A program made the position numbers and the translations under genes. Shown here piece after piece: positions 26,950 through 36,504 of a stretch of 64,000 nt of DNA. The stretch comes from Desulfamplus magnetovallimortis. GTDB taxonomy: Bacteria; Desulfobacterota; Desulfobacteria; Desulfobacterales; Desulfobacteraceae. A model generated the notes under the pieces. The model saw only the letters and a program-made list of their open reading frames with translations, was not told the DNA's origin and did not search any database. The stretch is from contig NZ_LT828553.1 in assembly GCF_900170035.1 (NCBI RefSeq), positions 54,240 through 118,239 of the forward strand, read 5' to 3'. How positions within the stretch are numbered: the first letter of the stretch is position 1; every line of letters begins with the position of its first letter.

Positions 26950-28140
26950 CTATCTGCCACCTGCCAGATCTCCAAGGCTTCCAAGTATTGATCCTTCTCC
27001 CTGTCGTCTTGAGCCAGCAGAAGGCGAACATGCAAGCATTCTTCCGGCAAGTCTTGAAAAAGGCAGGCTTTGGAGCCAGACTTTGCCAGGACCTGTTATT
27101 TTGGCAAAAAAGAGCCCCTCTCCTCCAAACAGCATGGTTTTGATGCCACCGGCCTGCATGATATCAAAATCAACCGTGGAGGACATGGCCGCAAGGCATC
27201 CTGTATCTACATGTAGAACCTCACCATGGCCAAGGTTTATCTCTTTTACAGCACCGCCAACATGCATAAAGACCCATCCATCACCTTCTATCTTCTGCAT
27301 TATAAAGCCTTCACCTCCAAAAAGACCCGTCAATATCTTTTTCTGGAAAAAAATACCTATCCTGACCCCTTTTGTACCGGCAAGAAAGCTGTCTTTCTGG
27401 CATATTATCTTGTTATGGTGCTCCGAGAGATTTACAGGAATAATGGTACCCGGAAACGGAGCTGCAAAAGCAACCCTTCCCTTACCATGTTTGTTCTGGG
27501 TAAAGACCGTTATGAAAAGGCTTTCTCCGGTAAGAAGACGCTGTCCCGCACCTAAAAGACGGCTCATGAAACCAGATTGCTGGGTGGATGTGGCATCTCC
27601 GAAAACAGTTTCCATGTCAATGGTTTCGCTTTTGTACATCAATGCTCCAGCTTCGGCAATGGCGCTTTCACCTGGGTCAAGCTCAACCTCCACGTACTGC
27701 ATTTCATGGCCGTAAATTTGAAAATCTATTCCTTCTGTTACATCATTGGTGCCAAATCCACTGGAGCGATTCTGGCTGGCCGGCCGGCTGTTATCTGTAA
27801 AATCTTTATTATTTTTCAGTGAAGGAGTGTTGTCGCTTTTAGAGATATTTTGAGTGGAATAGCCATCATGTGTTTGTCCAGGATTAGCACCGCCTGTCTG
27901 CCCGGAGGTAACCGGTATCTGAACAGGTTTTTTTGACATCATCTGAGGGGGCGGGGCAGGAAAAGGTGTGCCATTTTTTTTTAATGGCCAAATCTCAGGG
28001 ACTGCGTGGGCAGGTCTCCAGTCACTGAAAGAGGGTTGCCAGCAGTAAGCTCCGTGGTTTTCGCGAACAAAAGCTTGAGCCTGATCTGTTGGCAAGTCCG
28101 ACTTAATATGCTCATCTGTGGATATGTGCCATTTTGTCAT
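26950..28140 (-). CDS. GYF_2-like plus AIM24/TIGR00266 domain protein
   Basis: 396 residues; ATG with GATGAGGCG upstream. The N-terminus (about 1-50, KWHISTDEHIKSDLPTDQAQ ... YCWQPSFSDWRPA) resembles the GYF_2 / DUF4339 type, a small peptide-binding domain. A Pro/Ser/Asn-rich linker (about 55-135) follows, then an AIM24 domain (about 140-370): FQIYGHEMQYVEVELDPGES, EAGALMYKSETIDMET, the GGEGFIMQKIEGDGWVFMHV and GGEGLFFAKITGPGKVWLQS repeats. The C-terminal tail is Gly-rich. AIM24-type proteins form trimeric beta-prisms and often neighbour TerD-type genes; here the Ter locus starts next. Function is not established. Confidence 0.85.
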   Translation of the reverse strand: MTKWHISTDEHIKSDLPTDQAQAFVRENHGAYCWQPSFSDWRPAHAVPEIWPLKKNGTPFPAPPPQMMSKKPVQIPVTSGQTGGANPGQTHDGYSTQNISKSDNTPSLKNNKDFTDNSRPASQNRSSGFGTNDVTEGIDFQIYGHEMQYVEVELDPGESAIAEAGALMYKSETIDMETVFGDATSTQQSGFMSRLLGAGQRLLTGESLFITVFTQNKHGKGRVAFAAPFPGTIIPVNLSEHHNKIICQKDSFLAGTKGVRIGIFFQKKILTGLFGGEGFIMQKIEGDGWVFMHVGGAVKEINLGHGEVLHVDTGCLAAMSSTVDFDIMQAGGIKTMLFGGEGLFFAKITGPGKVWLQSLPFSRLAGRMLACSPSAGSRRQGEGSILGSLGDLAGGR

Positions 28141-28227
28141 AATCGCCTCATCAATAAAATTGAATATTCCTGGATTGTTTTGGAAATATTATGTTGGGTG
28201 TTCACCGAGAAAATCTATGATTGATTC

Positions 28228-28515
28228 CTCAAATTCGACACCTATGATCTTTTGACCCTTGTCAATACTTTTTGAATCAGGATATGGCAAGCTTCATTTC
28301 CCAGTTTACACTTTCCAGATAGAAAACTCTGAGTTGCGGGAATTTCTCACAAAAAGTGTAAAGTACTTTTGAGGTCAAATGAAGGATGCCCAGGATATCC
28401 AGCATTAACAAAGATAAGGCAGGATTGTATATCCTGAACATCCTATCCATCCTGGTTATCCTGATTCAGACAAATGCAATAACTGCTGAAAAATAAATAA
28501 GATGTCGATTTTGAG
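28228..28515. repeat. family B repeat split by a family A insertion
   Basis: Left part 28228-28285 (CTCAAATTCGACACCTATGA ... TTTGAATCAGGATA) and right part 28391-28515 (CAGGATATCCAGC ... AAGATGTCGATTTTGAG) form one family B element. The interruption, 28286-28390, is a complete family A element. Confidence 0.85.
28286..28390. repeat. family A repeat inserted into family B
   Basis: 105 bp with arms GGCAAGCTTCATTTCCC and AAATGAAGGATGCC and inner GTTTACACTTTCC / AAAAGTGTAAA. It lies inside a family B copy, which shows it moved there after B was already in place. Confidence 0.85.
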
Positions 28516-28549
28516 CGTTAGAATCTTTTTGTTACAGATTCATTAATTC

Positions 28550-29005
28550 TTAAAGATCAAAATCTGATGGGTCAATATCAAGTGACTGGCAGATTTCACG
28601 AACAACTTTTTTCTCTTCAGCATCAAAATTGCCATCGGCATTTCCAATGATAATGCCGACTTGTATGGCGGCACGAGCCTGCGGAGGTGTTTTTTTAAGT
28701 TTTGAAATCACCTGCAGAAGATCAATTTTGCCAAAATCAAAATCCTTTGTCAGTTTATCACAAAAAGAGTTGAATGTACTCTGAAGTTGGCTTACATCAA
28801 ATACTGCAAGTGTGTCATTTGAACTTATGAAACTTGCAGTTTTTCTCCTCTCGTCTGGATCAATAGTGCCGTCGGCAGCAGCAACCAGGGCACATACAGC
28901 CATTGTACCGTCTGCAAAATTTTTGTTTTTGAACTGCTTTACCTGGGAAGATAACTGGCTTTGCAGCTCCATAGCACCTTCTTTCAGTTTACTTAGAAAT
29001 CCCAT
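28550..29005 (-). CDS. terB: TerB-family tellurite/stress resistance protein
   Basis: ATG at 29005 follows AAGGAGGCG and gives 151 residues, the usual TerB length; the extension upstream is repeat-derived. The all-helical fold is marked by two acidic repeats, VAAADGTIDPDERRKTASF and GNADGNFDAEEKKVVREIC, whose D and E residues form the metal-binding face in TerB. Cytoplasmic; known to associate with TerC at the membrane in other organisms, but no terC is in this window. It opens the Ter locus at its downstream end: HAD phosphatase and PRTase genes lie upstream on the same strand. Confidence 0.92.
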   Translation of the reverse strand: MGFLSKLKEGAMELQSQLSSQVKQFKNKNFADGTMAVCALVAAADGTIDPDERRKTASFISSNDTLAVFDVSQLQSTFNSFCDKLTKDFDFGKIDLLQVISKLKKTPPQARAAIQVGIIIGNADGNFDAEEKKVVREICQSLDIDPSDFDL

Positions 29006-29022
29006 TGACGCCTCCTTTTCAT

Positions 29023-29151
29023 TAAACGGGCATGGCTGAGGTGCAGCCACCCCTAAAGGTGGAAATTTAATATCCATTTCCACGGTAAACGGTCATGACT
29101 GCCATCCAGCCACCCCCGAATATGGAAATTTGTATCCATTTCCACGGTAAA
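29023..29151. repeat. two tandem family D repeats
   Basis: Two copies of the AAACGG..CATG ... CCACCCC ... CCATTTCCACGGTAAA unit, the first ending near 29089 and the second at 29151. They lie directly upstream of the terB ribosome site and would be part of its leader. Confidence 0.75.
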
Positions 29152-29184
29152 AAATAATTTTTATTGCATGGGAAAAAATGGGTT

Positions 29185-29927
29185 TTATTTCATTTCTCCC
29201 ATGCCTTGATCAACAAGGGTTTTATATGCAAAATGAAGCATTTCAAAGGCAGCTTCATGCGAGCTCTTCATGGAACAGAAACCATTTTTGTATTTGACAA
29301 TGCGCTTTAACTTATCAACTCCGGAACAGGATGTAACAGGAAAAGTGCTGGCCTGTAGCATTTGAATGTCATTTATTTCATCACCCATGGCAATGTAAGG
29401 ATGAACACCAAGAATGGCAAGACCTCTCATTTTATCCATATCACCGGGATATATAAAAATTTTCTTTTTTTCCCTGATTACAAGATCATTGTAACCCTTT
29501 TTTTTAAAAGGGTCTTTGCCATCTTTTCCGCACTCTCCCTTTCAGGCAAAGGGGGGATGAACCCCGCACAGTTTTCATAAAAAGCAAGGCGTTCCCACTC
29601 TGGAAAAAGTGCTGCTATCCTTTCCCATTTTCTATTGTAGTGGGTTGATTCATTGATATTGCGTTTTACTACAAATCCGTTTTCAAATACAAAGCCTTTA
29701 AAAAGAACATCAGGCAATTGCCTTACAAGTCTTCTTGTACCAACGGCATTTCTGCCAGTTGCAATGACAACAGGGCATATTTGGCTAATTTTTACAAGAA
29801 GCTTTGCAGCTTCCTTTCCAAGATAACTTACGCCTGATCTGCCTGCAACAGGAATAGCCTCTTTTTGTGGATAAAGCAGGGTTCCATCAAGGTCACATAC
29901 AACAGCATTAATTAAGTAGTTGGGCAT
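29185..29927 (-). CDS. Ter-associated HAD phosphatase, frameshifted at an A8 run
   Basis: The first frame (ATG 29927, stop 29478) contains the HAD nucleophile motif VVCDLDGTLL, the ATGRN motif II and a cap region. It ends abruptly with KTLLKKRVTMIL. The continuation in the next frame, to 29185, carries the missing motif IV (YIAMGDEINDIQMLQAS). The junction is a run of eight A (29509-29516 region on the minus strand). One more A gives KTLLKKKGYNDLV and a complete protein of 247 residues. The codons are xxA AAA AAA AGG, a site also suited to -1 ribosomal slippage. A HAD phosphatase is part of the predicted nucleoside-like metabolite module of Ter systems, as here next to two PRTases. Confidence 0.85.
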
Positions 29928-30074
29928 AAATTTTTTCCTGTTATTTCTTGAGGCTTAACTGGAAGAAATATTTGTATATGCACTTAATTGCACATCAATC
30001 ATCACCAGGGAAATTAACGTATTTCATCATTACAAGGGACGGCGGGGTTGTAAAAAAATATTTCTGGATTTCTT

Positions 30075-31121
30075 TCAGGCAGTTGTTATAAGAGAGCAGG
30101 CAACCCTTGTTTTTATTTTTACCAGTGATTGCACTTTAAACTCTGCTGGCACAGATCTTTGATCAGCAAGTTTTAGAAGAAGATGAAATCTTTCTTGGAC
30201 AACACTTTTTTCTTCTCTGAAATATAGCATTTCTGGTGATGCATTTATCAATGCCCTGCACACTTCATTGCTGTGAATGCGAAGAGGTGTTTCTGCAAAA
30301 AAGCGATGAATATTTTTTGTTTCAGGTGATACATGTGTCTGGGGTGAGCAGCTTTGCCATTTTTTTATCATGCTCTGTTGTGCAAATATATCAGAAAAAC
30401 GGTAGGCAGAGAAAAAATTGCTGTTGTCCACAAAAAAAGTTCTTGAAAATCCAAGGGTTGCAAGGCCTGTAAAACAGGCAGATGGGCAGAAAATATCTTC
30501 CTGGATGCCGGAAAAATCAGCCCATCCCCATGGATCAATCAGCACTGCAAGTGGCCCTGAATTAAGGGATGCAACTGCTTTTGCCACACCCCCTCGACCT
30601 GTCCAGCCGTCAACAAAAATAATGGAACGATGGGGAAAATCTTTTCGTATTTGCTTCAATGCTACACTATCTATGCCAAGCCCCACAAAAAGTGATATGG
30701 CAACGCCCTTTGAACCAGGAAGAAGTCTGCAAAGCCAATCTGTAACAGGAACGCCTGCCCTTAAAATTGAAACAAACAATATTTTTTCAGGATCAGGATA
30801 TTTTTCATTTATTGCACCTGCCAGAGCCTGGGCTGCCTCTTTTAATGTATTGTCGTTGACAAAGGCATTTTCGACATCACACCAGAAGGTGTTATTAAGG
30901 TCAGGTTCAGGGGATGGGGTTGACCAGAAGGTATTATTACCAGTGTAGGCTTTAGTTAAGGGACGGAATCTCTCTTTATCATTGAATGGATGCACCTCTT
31001 CCTCAAGGTTAAGATAGAAAGTCTGTTTCCATGGAAGGCCGTTTATGGGCTGGAATCCCTGGTTTTTTCGGGTATTAAGAATAATGATCTCCTCATTTTT
31101 TATGTTACTTAAAATCGACAT
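30075..31121 (-). CDS. StiP-type phosphoribosyltransferase of the Ter module
   Basis: 348 residues. The fold is recognisable from FVSILRAGVPVTDWLCRLL, IIFVDGWTGRGGVAKAV (the PRPP-loop equivalent, with Asp, Thr and Gly-rich turn) and LIDPWGWADFSGIQEDIF...SACFTGL. This matches the StiP family, once called a cysteine protease and reinterpreted as a PRTase in Ter operons. The C-terminal 110 residues after FFVDNSNFF are less clear; relatives carry an RNA-binding-like segment there. The start codon has no visible ribosome site, and ATGTCGATTTTAAGT is almost the family B arm sequence, so the true start is uncertain. It lies 147 bp upstream of the HAD gene. Confidence 0.8.
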   Translation of the reverse strand: MSILSNIKNEEIIILNTRKNQGFQPINGLPWKQTFYLNLEEEVHPFNDKERFRPLTKAYTGNNTFWSTPSPEPDLNNTFWCDVENAFVNDNTLKEAAQALAGAINEKYPDPEKILFVSILRAGVPVTDWLCRLLPGSKGVAISLFVGLGIDSVALKQIRKDFPHRSIIFVDGWTGRGGVAKAVASLNSGPLAVLIDPWGWADFSGIQEDIFCPSACFTGLATLGFSRTFFVDNSNFFSAYRFSDIFAQQSMIKKWQSCSPQTHVSPETKNIHRFFAETPLRIHSNEVCRALINASPEMLYFREEKSVVQERFHLLLKLADQRSVPAEFKVQSLVKIKTRVACSLITTA

Positions 31122-31312
31122 CTTGAAGGCGTTTATGGTAGTTATTGCTTTTGTCTGAGTGTTCTTTCAAGGTTTGATTGTCGGGTAGAGTTAATTTAAT
31201 AGTATAGGAATTTCCATTTTTATCCTGCAAAAGCAAGTGGTTATGGAAAAGCCCGCCCGAAGGGCGCTAAGTTCATTATCTGGAATACTATATGTGTCAT
31301 ATTTGATTATTA

Positions 31313-32529
31313 TTAAACGTTTATTGGTAAAAACGGTTCTACATGGATATCATTAATTTTAAGTTTTTCAATGACCTCTTTTTCGATCTTTTTATCAATG
31401 GGATCACAGAGGATGAAAAGCGGCTCTGCAAGATTTTCATGGTTATAGAGATAGTATCTATCATCAAAGGTTATTCTGCTGAAAATTGATTTTTGATCTA
31501 CCTTCCATGGGCTTAACGATATTTGCTGAAACGAGATTTTTTCGTTTGCCAGTGCTATACAGGCTGCAATATCAACGGATTCACCAACAGCAAGCAGGGT
31601 TCCTGTTGAGTACTCTTCAGGAAGAGTCCACATTGATGCATCAGCGAAATTGCCGGATTTGACCCCAAGGGCAGGTCTTTTAGTTTGTAAATGCCAGTTT
31701 TCTGCACTCTCTCCAATATCTTTCTCTTCGGGGAGTTTCTCAAGCTCTCCTGTAATGCTTTGAGGTTTTCTGGTCTGGCCTTCAAGTCTTACTGTTTCTT
31801 CTTCATCTTCAATTTTTACTGTTTCTTTTCCATCTTCAATTTTTACTGTTTTTTTTCCATCTTCAATTTTTGCTGTTTTTTTTCCATCTTCAACTTTTGT
31901 TGTTTCATCTCCATTTTCAAACTCTGATGTTTCGCTTCCACCTTCGGGTTCTGTTTTTGTTTTCTGAATAGAGCAGGGGTGTGAACAGTACAGCATATAT
32001 TGATTTTTTCAGCGTATGATATGAGATGCTGGGACTGTTGACTGCTTCTGAAATCAGCAAATGCAAATATCCTGACACGTTCAATTTCAAGATATTCATT
32101 GAGTTTATTGATTAAATCAAGAACTGTATTGCCACTTGTGATTTCATCCTCAACTATCCAGATCTCTTTAAAGCAGCAGTCTGTAAGTGGAAGGATATGA
32201 TCAGGGCCATGGGAGTGGCGTTCGTTAAAGGCAATTCCTGGTATGGGTCTTCGGGTGGAATAGACAAGGTGTGGATTCAGATCCCTTCTGTTAGCCTCAA
32301 GATACATAAGAAAGGCTGGTATAATGCCTGATTCCGTTAAACCAACAATCAAAATTCGGTCTTCAAGATGATGCTCAAGCAGGCTTTTGTCCAGTAAACT
32401 TGCCAGGAGATCTCCACACCTGTTAAAATCTGAAGATGAGGCAGGAAAAAGTTTGCCAAGACATGAAAGCGTAAAGGCATCCTCTCTAAGGGGGTTGTTA
32501 TCTCTTTTAAGATGATAAAAATCTTTCAC
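31313..32529 (-). CDS. PRTase_2-TRSP protein, frameshifted in its repeat linker
   Basis: From a GTG start at 32529 the first frame gives the phosphoribosyltransferase domain (LIVGLTESGIIPAFLMYLEA; PRPP loop IVEDEITSGNTVLDLI). It then drifts into a Lys-rich tail and stops at 31843. The other frame holds the C-terminal TRSP domain (GVKSGNFADASMWTLPEEY ... LFILCDPIDKK) down to 31313. Together, with one base added, they make 405 residues, the usual PRTase_2-TRSP fusion. Between the domains lies an added tract of about 45 residues of 8-9-residue units (KIEDGKKTV, KIEDGKETV), A-rich in DNA. The exact point of the shift is unclear but falls in 31920-31990. It sits between the CaCA exchanger and the StiP-type gene. 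Confidence 0.8.
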
Positions 32530-32577
32530 TTTCTGTTTTTTCCCTATCGGATGAAAGAATTTTCAGATTACCTGTAT

Positions 32578-32744
32578 CCTCAAAGCCGACAGCTATGATT
32601 TTTTGAGCCTTGTCAACAATTTCTGAATCAGGATACCCAAGATTAACAGGATAAGGCAGAATTATTTATCCTGAGCATCCTTTTCATCCTGGTTCAGACA
32701 AATTCAATAACTGGTCAAAAAGCAATAAGATGTCGATTTTGAGT
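32578..32744. repeat. long palindromic repeat, family B
   Basis: 167 bp with arms CCTCAAAGCCGACAGCTATG and AAGATGTCGATTTTGAGT, inner TGAATCAGGATACCCAAGAT / ATCCTGGTTCAGACA. Confidence 0.8.
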
Positions 32745-32794
32745 GTATCTCTCTATAGACTTCCAGAAAAATATCTTTCCATCTCAATTTTAAA

Positions 32795-32816
32795 GGTCAA
32801 CCACATATGGTTGACC
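32795..32816. repeat. 22-bp palindrome GGTCAACC-GGTTGACC
   Basis: GGTCAACC and GGTTGACC flank ACATAT, a perfect inverted repeat. It has the look of a small dispersed palindrome. There is no T-run on the minus strand, so I do not call it a terminator for the exchanger gene, which ends toward it. Confidence 0.6.
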
Positions 32817-32914
32817 CTACATTGTGCTTGCCAAATTAATTATCTGGAAAACTATAAATTATGATTCCTTTTACCAAATATGGAAAAGGAATCAATGTTC
32901 AGAAGTGAATGATT

Positions 32915-34072
32915 TTATTGAATTACACCTTGAATAAAATGAAGCATATCTGCAACACTGTTGGCGATACCCACTTCTCCTGCTCTTCCAGCCACATATA
33001 GCACAAACAGGGAGTACATAAAAAGAAGAAGATATGCCATACCTTTTGTCATCTTTTTAAAACTTAAGAATGCAATAAAGGTTGCTATGGTCAACAGCAG
33101 CAGCAGAATACGAAGCTCTACAATATGATTTATCATTTCCGGAGGCATGACAATTGGCCCAAAAATCACAGTGTAAAGGAAAAGAGGGGCTCCAAGTGCA
33201 AAGCATATGTCAAAAATATTGCTTCCAAGCGCATTTGACACAGCATCGTCATAGTTTCCTTTGCGGGCATCTTTTATGGAGAGGATGGTATCAGGGACGC
33301 TGCTTGCAGCAGCAGCAAGAATAACTGCAACAAAATATCCATGAATTCCCAGGGATATGCCGATGTGTTCACAGGCATAAACCAGAATCCAGCATGCAGT
33401 AGCAATATAGGCTGTTGAAACAGCAAGAAGAATAGTTGCATTTGATGTTTTTATCTCGTCATTGCCAAGTACTGCATGGGTAAGGTTAACTGTTAGAAAT
33501 GCTTTGAGTTTTGAACCTGAAAATTCTTCCTCATCATCTTCATCGTTCTCTTCCTCCCCTGTTTCATCATGAGCTTGAGCATTACCGTTTCTGTTAATTC
33601 TGTGGCGGATAATGATGTAGATAGCATAGGCAACATAGATCATCATGAACATGAATCCATGATACCAGTAGAGAGTGTCTCCAAGTGTTACAATGAGGAT
33701 TAATTCAGCAAAAATAAGTGTTAATCCATCCCTTAGAACAACCTTTTTTGAAACCTGAATTACGGTGTCACTGGATTTAATCAATACTGCAAGAATTACA
33801 AGTGAAGGTATGACCATTGAGTTAAAAACAGCACTTCCGGCAGTGGTTCCGATTCCACCTGAAAATCCTGTTGTATCTCTGAAAAGAAAGAGATATATAA
33901 AAGTAACCCACAATTCAGGCATTGAGCTTCCAACAGCATTGATAGTAGCTCCTTTTGTGCCTTCTGTCATGTTTCTGCCAAGATAATCGGCAGCATCTTC
34001 AAATCCGTCACACGATTTTGCGATTAGCCAGCTTGAAAATGCTGCCAGTGCTATAAAAACGATTGTCGTCAT
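32915..34072 (-). CDS. CaCA-family Na+/Ca2+-type exchanger
   Basis: 385 residues, ATG with TGGAG upstream. About ten membrane segments in two halves, each with an alpha repeat. Alpha-1 is GATINAVGSSMPELWVT (family GxxxxxxGTSxPEL), alpha-2 is AAAASSVPDTILSIKDA followed by NALGSNIFDICFALG. The loop between the halves (about 165-190) is very acidic (EEENDEDDEEEFSG) and may sense or bind cations. It moves a divalent cation against Na+ or H+ across the inner membrane. Placement inside the Ter locus fits a calcium-linked role, since TerD domains bind Ca2+. Which cation is not shown. Confidence 0.9.
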   Translation of the reverse strand: MTTIVFIALAAFSSWLIAKSCDGFEDAADYLGRNMTEGTKGATINAVGSSMPELWVTFIYLFLFRDTTGFSGGIGTTAGSAVFNSMVIPSLVILAVLIKSSDTVIQVSKKVVLRDGLTLIFAELILIVTLGDTLYWYHGFMFMMIYVAYAIYIIIRHRINRNGNAQAHDETGEEENDEDDEEEFSGSKLKAFLTVNLTHAVLGNDEIKTSNATILLAVSTAYIATACWILVYACEHIGISLGIHGYFVAVILAAAASSVPDTILSIKDARKGNYDDAVSNALGSNIFDICFALGAPLFLYTVIFGPIVMPPEMINHIVELRILLLLLTIATFIAFLSFKKMTKGMAYLLLFMYSLFVLYVAGRAGEVGIANSVADMLHFIQGVIQ

Positions 34073-34107
34073 CTTTTAGTCTCCATTTTGATGAACCTGT
34101 AAAAATT

Positions 34108-35418
34108 TTATTTTGATCCTTTTACCCAGTCAAATCCAAATCCAAAATGTCTGTCTGCCTCACGGTGGGACGAAAAATATAGCTCTTCCTTGGTAAGGTC
34201 AAGGCCTGAACCGGTATTTTTAAAACTGCATGCTGCACAAAAGGCATATCGTGGGTCAGGGGCATCAAGTTTAATATAGACTTCATTTCCCTCCTGATCT
34301 GTAACAGTTACCCTGCCGTTTACTGTGGTAAAATTCTTTGCGCCTTTATAAATCATGGCAAATATCATTATAAAATCAAGGTTTTCAGGTTTGTATATCC
34401 TCAGGTTCTCCCCTTGGACACAGCTTCCGCTTCTGTCGTCTCTATCCAGCAGAATGTGGGGTGGAAAATCCTTGTTTCCAAAATAGTTGCCAAGGGGCTG
34501 AATTACGCCCTTTTCTCCGTTTTTCAGTCTGAACATACAGCCAAGATCAAGATCAGGTGCGCTGTTTCCAAAAAATGAGAACTTTTTTGATTCAGGTGCA
34601 TCCCAGTTCAGATTTATATGGATAATATTTTTTGTGGCCTTTTTAAGACTGATTGTCTTTTTATCACCCTTTTTTTCAAGGGTTATCTTGCTCAGGCTTA
34701 TTTTAGAAGCAGCATTGTCAGAAGATGTCGATGGTGGGGAGTCAACTCTCTTTTGTGCAGAAGGTGCTTCAGGAGAAGAGGATGCCGTACCCGATGAAGA
34801 TGGAGGAGTTGCAGGAGAAGCCACTGATGACGAAGCAGAAGATTGTTTTGATCTGGGTGTGGGTGGATCGTTTGCCCCTGATGAGGTTTCTTCAGCTTCC
34901 TGGCCGCCAAAGTGCTTTAGCAATGCTCCCAGTCCCTCGTTAAACCCCTGGGCAATTGCAGCAAATCTCCATTCACCTTTAAGATAAATTTCCGCTATGA
35001 TTAACGCTTTCTCCTGGTTCAGGTTGCCTTTATCAAATTTGAACTCTGCTGCAACTCCTCTGCTGTCAACGATATTTATTTCTCCTGCTTCCAAATCCTT
35101 CATGGTTCCAGTGTCATCAATGGTTGCAGTAAACACAAGTTTCTGTATTCTGTCAGGCAGACTTTTAAGGTCAACCTGAAAAGTATGACTGTTTTGTGTC
35201 TTATCGTTGACAATACTTAAAGCACCGCAAGGAGATTGTTTCTGGTTATAAAAAATCATGTAGCGGTCGTCAGAGAGCTGATTTTGGGCATCAACACCAA
35301 AACAGCTTATATCAACGATGATTGACTGTGTAAAAGAAAGATTGACCCCGACCTTAATAAGATGGTCAGAAGTTACATCAACAAGTTTTATTCTCTGGCC
35401 ATGAATAATAGTTTTCAT
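34108..35418 (-). CDS. double-TerD-domain protein with Ser/Pro-rich linker
   Basis: 436 residues, ATG with AAAGGA upstream. The N-terminal TerD-like domain (about 1-172) shows LIKVGVNLSF and the closing EIYLKGEWRFAAIAQGF. A low-complexity linker follows (about 178-240, Ser, Pro and Ala repeats). A divergent second domain begins at KISLSKITLEKKGDKKTISL and contains NLNWDAPE, DLDLGCMF and DDRSGSCVQGE. Both domains have lost some of the DLDAS-type calcium ligands, most clearly in the first. The protein probably uses one domain for Ca2+ binding and the other for partner contact. It is upstream of the CaCA exchanger (35 bp) and likely cotranscribed with it. Confidence 0.82.
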   Translation of the reverse strand: MKTIIHGQRIKLVDVTSDHLIKVGVNLSFTQSIIVDISCFGVDAQNQLSDDRYMIFYNQKQSPCGALSIVNDKTQNSHTFQVDLKSLPDRIQKLVFTATIDDTGTMKDLEAGEINIVDSRGVAAEFKFDKGNLNQEKALIIAEIYLKGEWRFAAIAQGFNEGLGALLKHFGGQEAEETSSGANDPPTPRSKQSSASSSVASPATPPSSSGTASSSPEAPSAQKRVDSPPSTSSDNAASKISLSKITLEKKGDKKTISLKKATKNIIHINLNWDAPESKKFSFFGNSAPDLDLGCMFRLKNGEKGVIQPLGNYFGNKDFPPHILLDRDDRSGSCVQGENLRIYKPENLDFIMIFAMIYKGAKNFTTVNGRVTVTDQEGNEVYIKLDAPDPRYAFCAACSFKNTGSGLDLTKEELYFSSHREADRHFGFGFDWVKGSK

Positions 35419-35509
35419 CCATTAAATCCTTTTATTGTCATATTGAGTGAAACAGAAAAGTCTCAAAAAATAATCAATGATGTCGATTTTGAAAAATTAA
35501 GAAACAGAG

Positions 35510-36070
35510 CTAAATAAACTGAAAATAATCAAGTAGTGCAAGACATAACGCAGCATATCCTGCTGAAATCACATCATCAAAAATGATTCCTGTGGAGCCC
35601 GGCACATTTTTATCCACATAGCTTGCCGGAAAAATTTTTATAACATCAAGCACTCTGAAAAGAATAAATCCCCAAAGGGCAGTTGTTGCAAAATCGTGGG
35701 TACCATAGAAAAGCGGCACGCAAAGAAAACCTATAATTTCATCAAGTATGAACTGGGATGGATCCTTTGATTTCCAGTATTTTGTAGCCCAGGGGGTAAG
35801 ATAATAATTGAGCAAAGCAATGAGAAAAACCGATACAAACAGCCCCATCCATAGAAATTCAGGGGGCAAAAACTTCCAGAGAATATAGTAAAGCAAAATC
35901 CCAGGAAGGGCGCCAAAGGTTCCCGGCATTAAAGGCAGGTATCCAAGATAACAGGCGGAGCCTGCTATAATTTTTACTCTTTCCTTGAAATGAAGATGTG
36001 GTTTTTCATTACAATTCTCATTTCCATTCTTATGATTCGAGGTTGTTGATATCCATGATGTTTTGCTCAT
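35510..36070 (-). CDS. pgpA: phosphatidylglycerophosphatase A
   Basis: 186 residues from ATG 36070 (AAGGAAT upstream). Several membrane segments follow a hydrophilic start. The family blocks are present: LGYLPLMPGTFGALPG, FILDEIIGFLCVPLF with its metal-binding Asp-Glu, and FRVLDVIKIFPASYVDKNVP followed by GIIFDDVISAGYAAL. It dephosphorylates phosphatidylglycerophosphate at the inner membrane in phospholipid synthesis. It is a housekeeping gene with no clear relation to the Ter genes on both sides. Confidence 0.9.
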   Translation of the reverse strand: MSKTSWISTTSNHKNGNENCNEKPHLHFKERVKIIAGSACYLGYLPLMPGTFGALPGILLYYILWKFLPPEFLWMGLFVSVFLIALLNYYLTPWATKYWKSKDPSQFILDEIIGFLCVPLFYGTHDFATTALWGFILFRVLDVIKIFPASYVDKNVPGSTGIIFDDVISAGYAALCLALLDYFQFI

Positions 36071-36159
36071 AACCAATTATTCCTTTTAGATAAAAGCCTC
36101 GACAAAAGACTGTTTTTTAAAGGCTTTACTTTTGCTTTTCAATGTTAATTGTGCCCGCA

Positions 36160-36256
36160 GGATTTGACAGTTTATATGAAAGTCTCGGTAACAGCCTGTT
36201 TTTAAAACGACTTTCATCTCTTCGATTGTGGCGTGAATCCGCCATGTACGTTATAT
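36160..36256. repeat. single family C repeat
   Basis: Contains TATATGAAAGTCTC, AACGACTTTCAT, CTTCGATTGTGGCG and ATCCGCCATGTACG in the same order as in the 20.5-kb array. It overlaps the last codons of the DUF2442 gene by six bases. Confidence 0.75.
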
Positions 36257-36496
36257 TGGCGTACCATTCTTCCATATTTCATATTCACTTATGTCAATAT
36301 CTTCATTCCATATCAGGGCATATCCTCCCTGATCAATCTTCACATTTTTGAAAAATGCAGGATTGCTTAATTCAGAAAACATTTTTTTGTTCAATAAGGG
36401 AGTTACATCATATTTTCTACTCTCTCTATTAGAAAACTCCACAATAAGTAAATTGTCATCAATAATATGAACCGATTTTATTGTAGGATATTTCAT
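36251..36496 (-). CDS. DUF2442-family small protein
   Basis: 81 residues. ATG at 36496 with AGGTG upstream fits the family start (MKYPTIKSVHIIDDNLLIVEF). Characteristic pieces are SRKYDVTPLL, the F-F-K-N-V block and GGYALIWNEDIDISEYEIW. DUF2442 proteins often sit next to a DUF4160 toxin-like partner, and none is seen here. Its stop lies within a family C repeat. Function unknown. Confidence 0.8.
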   Translation of the reverse strand: MKYPTIKSVHIIDDNLLIVEFSNRESRKYDVTPLLNKKMFSELSNPAFFKNVKIDQGGYALIWNEDIDISEYEIWKNGTPI

Positions 36497-36504
36497 GTTG
36501 TCAC

